The notes beneath the pieces are model-generated. The model searched no databases. It was not told where the DNA came from and was given only the letters and a program-made list of their open reading frames with translations. The position numbers were made by a program, and so were the translations under genes. A stretch of 49,774 nt of DNA. Source: Shewanella waksmanii ATCC BAA-643. GTDB taxonomy: Bacteria; Pseudomonadota; Gammaproteobacteria; Enterobacterales; Shewanellaceae. Positions 47,439 through 49,774 of the stretch are shown piece by piece; positions within the stretch are counted from its first letter, which is position 1, and the number at the start of each line of letters is the position of its first letter. The stretch lies in contig NZ_JAEH01000042.1 of assembly GCF_000518805.1 (NCBI RefSeq), positions 1-49,774 of the forward strand, in the 5' to 3' direction.

Positions 47439-47881
47439 TGATCTAGCTCTTCTAAGTGATGATTAAGTGCGACCACAGAGATACGAATTTCAATCACTGA
47501 CAACAACAGTGAATACAATAACAGCAACAAACTACAGCCAAAAATAATCGAGCCAGTTTGGTTAAAGCCAATATAGATAAAAATCATACACAGGACGCAC
47601 AAGGCAAAACTTGAAACCCCGGCTTCTTGCATACGGCGAATAATGACAATGCGTTTCTTTAGATTGGCTAACTGAGCACTGTGTACCGGTTTGCCCTCGG
47701 TACTCAAATTGCGAATGAGTGCCGCCAATGAGAAAAAACGGTTGGTGTAGGCTAACAGCAATAGTGAAATCGCTGGAAACAGCAGAGCTGGTGTCGTTAG
47801 CGATACGTGTAGATTGTCAAACAAGTTAGCTATCTCAATAAAATCTGTGGTGGTAGCTGGCATGATACCAAGCAGTGTCAC
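47435..47881 (-). CDS. DUF2721 membrane protein
   Basis: A 148-residue protein with three hydrophobic helices: PALLFPAISLLLLAY near the start, SSFALCVLCMIFIYIGF and IIFGCSLLLLLYSLLLSVIEI. The N-terminal LTTPALLFPAISLLLLAYTNRF and LAALIRNL fit the DUF2721 family, whose role is unknown. It lies between the CobD/CbiB-like gene (17-base gap) and the TRIC gene (overlap). Confidence 0.75.
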   Translation of the reverse strand: MTLLGIMPATTTDFIEIANLFDNLHVSLTTPALLFPAISLLLLAYTNRFFSLAALIRNLSTEGKPVHSAQLANLKKRIVIIRRMQEAGVSSFALCVLCMIFIYIGFNQTGSIIFGCSLLLLLYSLLLSVIEIRISVVALNHHLEELDQ

Positions 47882-47898
47882 TATGTCTAGTCACCAGC

Positions 47899-48879
47899 TT
47901 AGGTGAAATACCGCAGTAGCGCCCATATTGCAGGGAAGGTCACTAAGGTACTAATCCAGATTAAGGTGGTAAAGCGAGTTAGCTTAATTGCCCTATTGAT
48001 ATCTTCTGCTGCGGGCAATCTGCCGCTGCCTACCCGTTCAAGTGTCACCTTATTGCCATTGAATTTCATCGGCCCCGCAAGCTCTAAATTGAGAATTTGC
48101 GCAAACAGCTGACAGGTTTTGAGGTGATTATTGATGGGGTGACGGCTAGGTTTTAGCTGATAAAGTAGACGGATAGCTTTGGGGCCACCCTGAATTGCTA
48201 GGGTGAAGTTCCACAGCGCTGTTGGTATAAAATACAGCACTGAGCTTAAGAAGTGGCTGGCTTTGCCAAAGTGCTGATACTGAGAGTTAACTTTCGGCCA
48301 GCAATACTCCACTTGTTTAACCATGCGTGCACCTAGCACCAGCGCTGCGCCGCCAACGGAGAAAAACAAAATGGTCGCCACCGAACCATAGATAGGTGTG
48401 GACATCATTTTCTCGATTGTGGCTTTGGCCAAACCAATGGATGACAGCTCTGTGGTGTCACGGTAAGACCACGGCGCTAAAATCTTTCTCGCTCGGGCTT
48501 TATCATCATCTTCAAGCGCGTGCTGAACCTCTTCTGCAACTCGGTTAAAGTGCTCATCGCATAGACAGAGATATAAGATGACAATCTCAAAAAACCAGGG
48601 GAAAGCTGCTAATTCCAACAAGAAGCTGATGATCAGCCAGAAGGGCAAGATAATCAGCAGCAGCGCCATAAAGCCTGCAATGGATTGTTGCTGAGCAGAG
48701 CGCTGAGGATGATTAACTTTTTGGGCTAATTGCTTAGCTAAGTGACTAAACCAGACTAAGGCTTGTGCTTCTCGTGGCAGCGGGGCCGCTTTAGCGAGCA
48801 CAATAGCAACCAGCAGTATCAAGGCATCTTGATAAAAACTGCTGTCATTTAACACTTGTTGGGCAAAGTCTGGGATCAT
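47899..48879 (-). CDS. CobD/CbiB-family membrane protein
   Basis: A 326-residue membrane protein with about five hydrophobic helices. Segments such as LPREAQALVWFSHLAKQLAQKVNHP, ARKILAPWSYRDTTELSSIGLAKATIEKMM and GGPKAIRLLYQLKPSRHPINNHL follow the CobD/CbiB pattern (attachment of aminopropanol to cobyric acid, or the remote AmpE-like relatives). No other cobalamin gene is near, so a different or degenerate role is possible. It starts 8 bases after mtnN and is followed by DUF2721 and TRIC genes on the same strand. Confidence 0.75.
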   Translation of the reverse strand: MIPDFAQQVLNDSSFYQDALILLVAIVLAKAAPLPREAQALVWFSHLAKQLAQKVNHPQRSAQQQSIAGFMALLLIILPFWLIISFLLELAAFPWFFEIVILYLCLCDEHFNRVAEEVQHALEDDDKARARKILAPWSYRDTTELSSIGLAKATIEKMMSTPIYGSVATILFFSVGGAALVLGARMVKQVEYCWPKVNSQYQHFGKASHFLSSVLYFIPTALWNFTLAIQGGPKAIRLLYQLKPSRHPINNHLKTCQLFAQILNLELAGPMKFNGNKVTLERVGSGRLPAAEDINRAIKLTRFTTLIWISTLVTFPAIWALLRYFT

Positions 48880-48887
48880 TAGGTCAA

Positions 48888-49586
48888 TTACGCGTCCAGT
48901 TGACGAAGCAGTGACATTACCATTAGCGCTGAGTGATGGCCCGCTTTAACAATGTAACTGTCGAAATCCACTGGAGAGTCGTTATTGGCGTTATCAGACA
49001 ATGAGCGAATCACCACAAAAGGCACGTTAAACTGATGGCAAACCTGCGCAATTGCCGCACCTTCCATTTCGCAAGCCGCCATTGTCGGGAAGTTGGCTAG
49101 CATCTGCTCGGTACGTTTAGGGTCGCATATAAAGCTATCGCCCGTACAAATTAGGCCTTCAATAGCCTTCACTTCACCAAGATCTGCAACGGCTTTGTTG
49201 GCTGCAGCTTTGAGCTTAGCGTCAGGAATAAATGCAGCAGGCTGTTGCGCCATTTGGCCAATTTCATAGCCAAAAGCTGTGACATCAACATCGTGATGAC
49301 GCACTTCAGAAGAAATAACGATATCACCAATGTTAAGGCTATCGACAAATCCACCGGCAGAGCCCGTGTTAATCACATAGTCTGGGGCAAACTTTTCAAT
49401 GAGTAAGGTGGTGGCAACGCTGGCAGTGACTTTACCGATACCTGAGCGAGTGACAATCACTTGCTTGCCTTCTAATGTCCCCGAGACCAGCTCAATGCCG
49501 GCGATAGTGACGGATTGCGGCGCTTCCATTGACTCGATTAGGTGAGCAACTTCAGGCTCCATTGCACCAATAATACCAATTTTCAT
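48888..49586 (-). CDS. mtnN: 5'-methylthioadenosine/S-adenosylhomocysteine nucleosidase
   Basis: A 232-residue enzyme that splits adenine from MTA and SAH. Catalytic residues fit E. coli MTAN: Glu12 in IGAMEPEV, the Glu in [10 protein letters not shown] and the Asp in RSLSDNAN. The substrate loop [12 protein letters not shown] and the NTGSAGG motif are present. It heads a - strand run of five genes (mtnN, CobD/CbiB-like, DUF2721, TRIC, NTF2-like) with gaps of 3-17 bases or overlaps, so probably one operon. Confidence 0.95.
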   Translation of the reverse strand: MKIGIIGAMEPEVAHLIESMEAPQSVTIAGIELVSGTLEGKQVIVTRSGIGKVTASVATTLLIEKFAPDYVINTGSAGGFVDSLNIGDIVISSEVRHHDVDVTAFGYEIGQMAQQPAAFIPDAKLKAAANKAVADLGEVKAIEGLICTGDSFICDPKRTEQMLANFPTMAACEMEGAAIAQVCHQFNVPFVVIRSLSDNANNDSPVDFDSYIVKAGHHSALMVMSLLRQLDA

Positions 49587-49719
49587 TTACTGACCTTTTG
49601 ACTGCGGGCTGTCGTGTGAATAACCCTATGACGAATGGGCGCTAATATAGCAATAAACGCGGCAACTGGCGAGATCCACTGTCGCAACAATGAACGGCAA
49701 AAGTGTGAGATTATCTCTA

Positions 49720-49774
49720 ATACCAATCAGTATAAGAATTTGATCTACTCAGCGCGCTTTGGGCAAACTAATTC
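49720..49774. repeat. Possible start of a dispersed intergenic repeat, cut by window end
   Basis: ATACCAATCAGTAT at 49720-49733 also occurs at 16874-16887. From memory, Shewanella genomes carry intergenic elements that begin with ACCAATCAGTAT and go on with a TTGATCTACTCAGCGCG-like stretch, which is what follows here. The element runs off the window, so its length and ends cannot be seen. Confidence 0.4.

Overview
This window is a chromosomal segment of a marine gammaproteobacterium, most likely Shewanella. The evidence is the housekeeping gene order: cca, a gspAB/exeAB pair, hemL-pyrB, a sulfite dehydrogenase operon, a ClC transporter, erpA, anmK-mepM-like, tyrS and mtnN. An Lpp-type lipoprotein and a large GSRIKR-type TonB receptor fit the same group. 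This assignment rests on remembered gene content and order, because no database search could be run. No tRNA, rRNA or CRISPR array was seen.

Layout. (1) 1-7.6 kb is an AT-rich surface and biofilm region on the + strand. It holds the end of a large repeat protein with a metzincin-type zinc motif, two paralogous F4/K88-like fimbrial subunits separated by a 1.7-kb gap with no gene, a small solo EAL-domain protein, and an AmiD-like lipoprotein amidase. (2) 7.8-12.9 kb holds lpp-like and cca on the - strand, then gspA-gspB and a small membrane protein on the + strand. (3) 12.9-19.6 kb is a decayed accessory island. It contains wrecked IS4-, IS3- and IS256-family elements, a small inverted-repeat element, one intact secreted PL14-type polysaccharide lyase, and what I read as a fossil third F4/K88-like subunit gene on the - strand. 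(4) 19.6-29.2 kb is core genome: hemL-pyrB, a Mo-dependent sulfite dehydrogenase with three c-type cytochromes, a ClC-family transporter, a coiled-coil membrane protein, erpA and two small genes. (5) 29.4-33.0 kb is a single AT-rich gene encoding an unusual assembly-line enzyme: amino-acid adenylation, thiolation, alpha-oxoamine synthase and a C-terminal unknown region. (6) 33.2-42.3 kb is a TonB receptor / S9 peptidase / alkaline phosphatase operon, with a divergent CadC-type regulator. (7) 42.4-49.6 kb is core genome: anmK, an M23 peptidase, tyrS, and an mtnN-headed run of small membrane-protein genes.

How the parts work together. The left end looks like a surface-attachment locus in which a c-di-GMP phosphodiesterase sits beside fimbrial subunit genes. 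No chaperone or usher gene is visible, although the left edge is cut. The sulfite dehydrogenase genes overlap by 4 bases and have an FNR-type palindrome upstream, which suggests redox control. The TonB/peptidase/phosphatase operon looks like a nutrient-scavenging set in which a receptor imports what outer enzymes release. The best candidate for an undescribed system is the stand-alone A-T-AOS protein. On domain logic it would load an amino acid as a thioester and condense it with a free amino acid to give an amino-ketone, a possible precursor of pyrazine-like or related small molecules.
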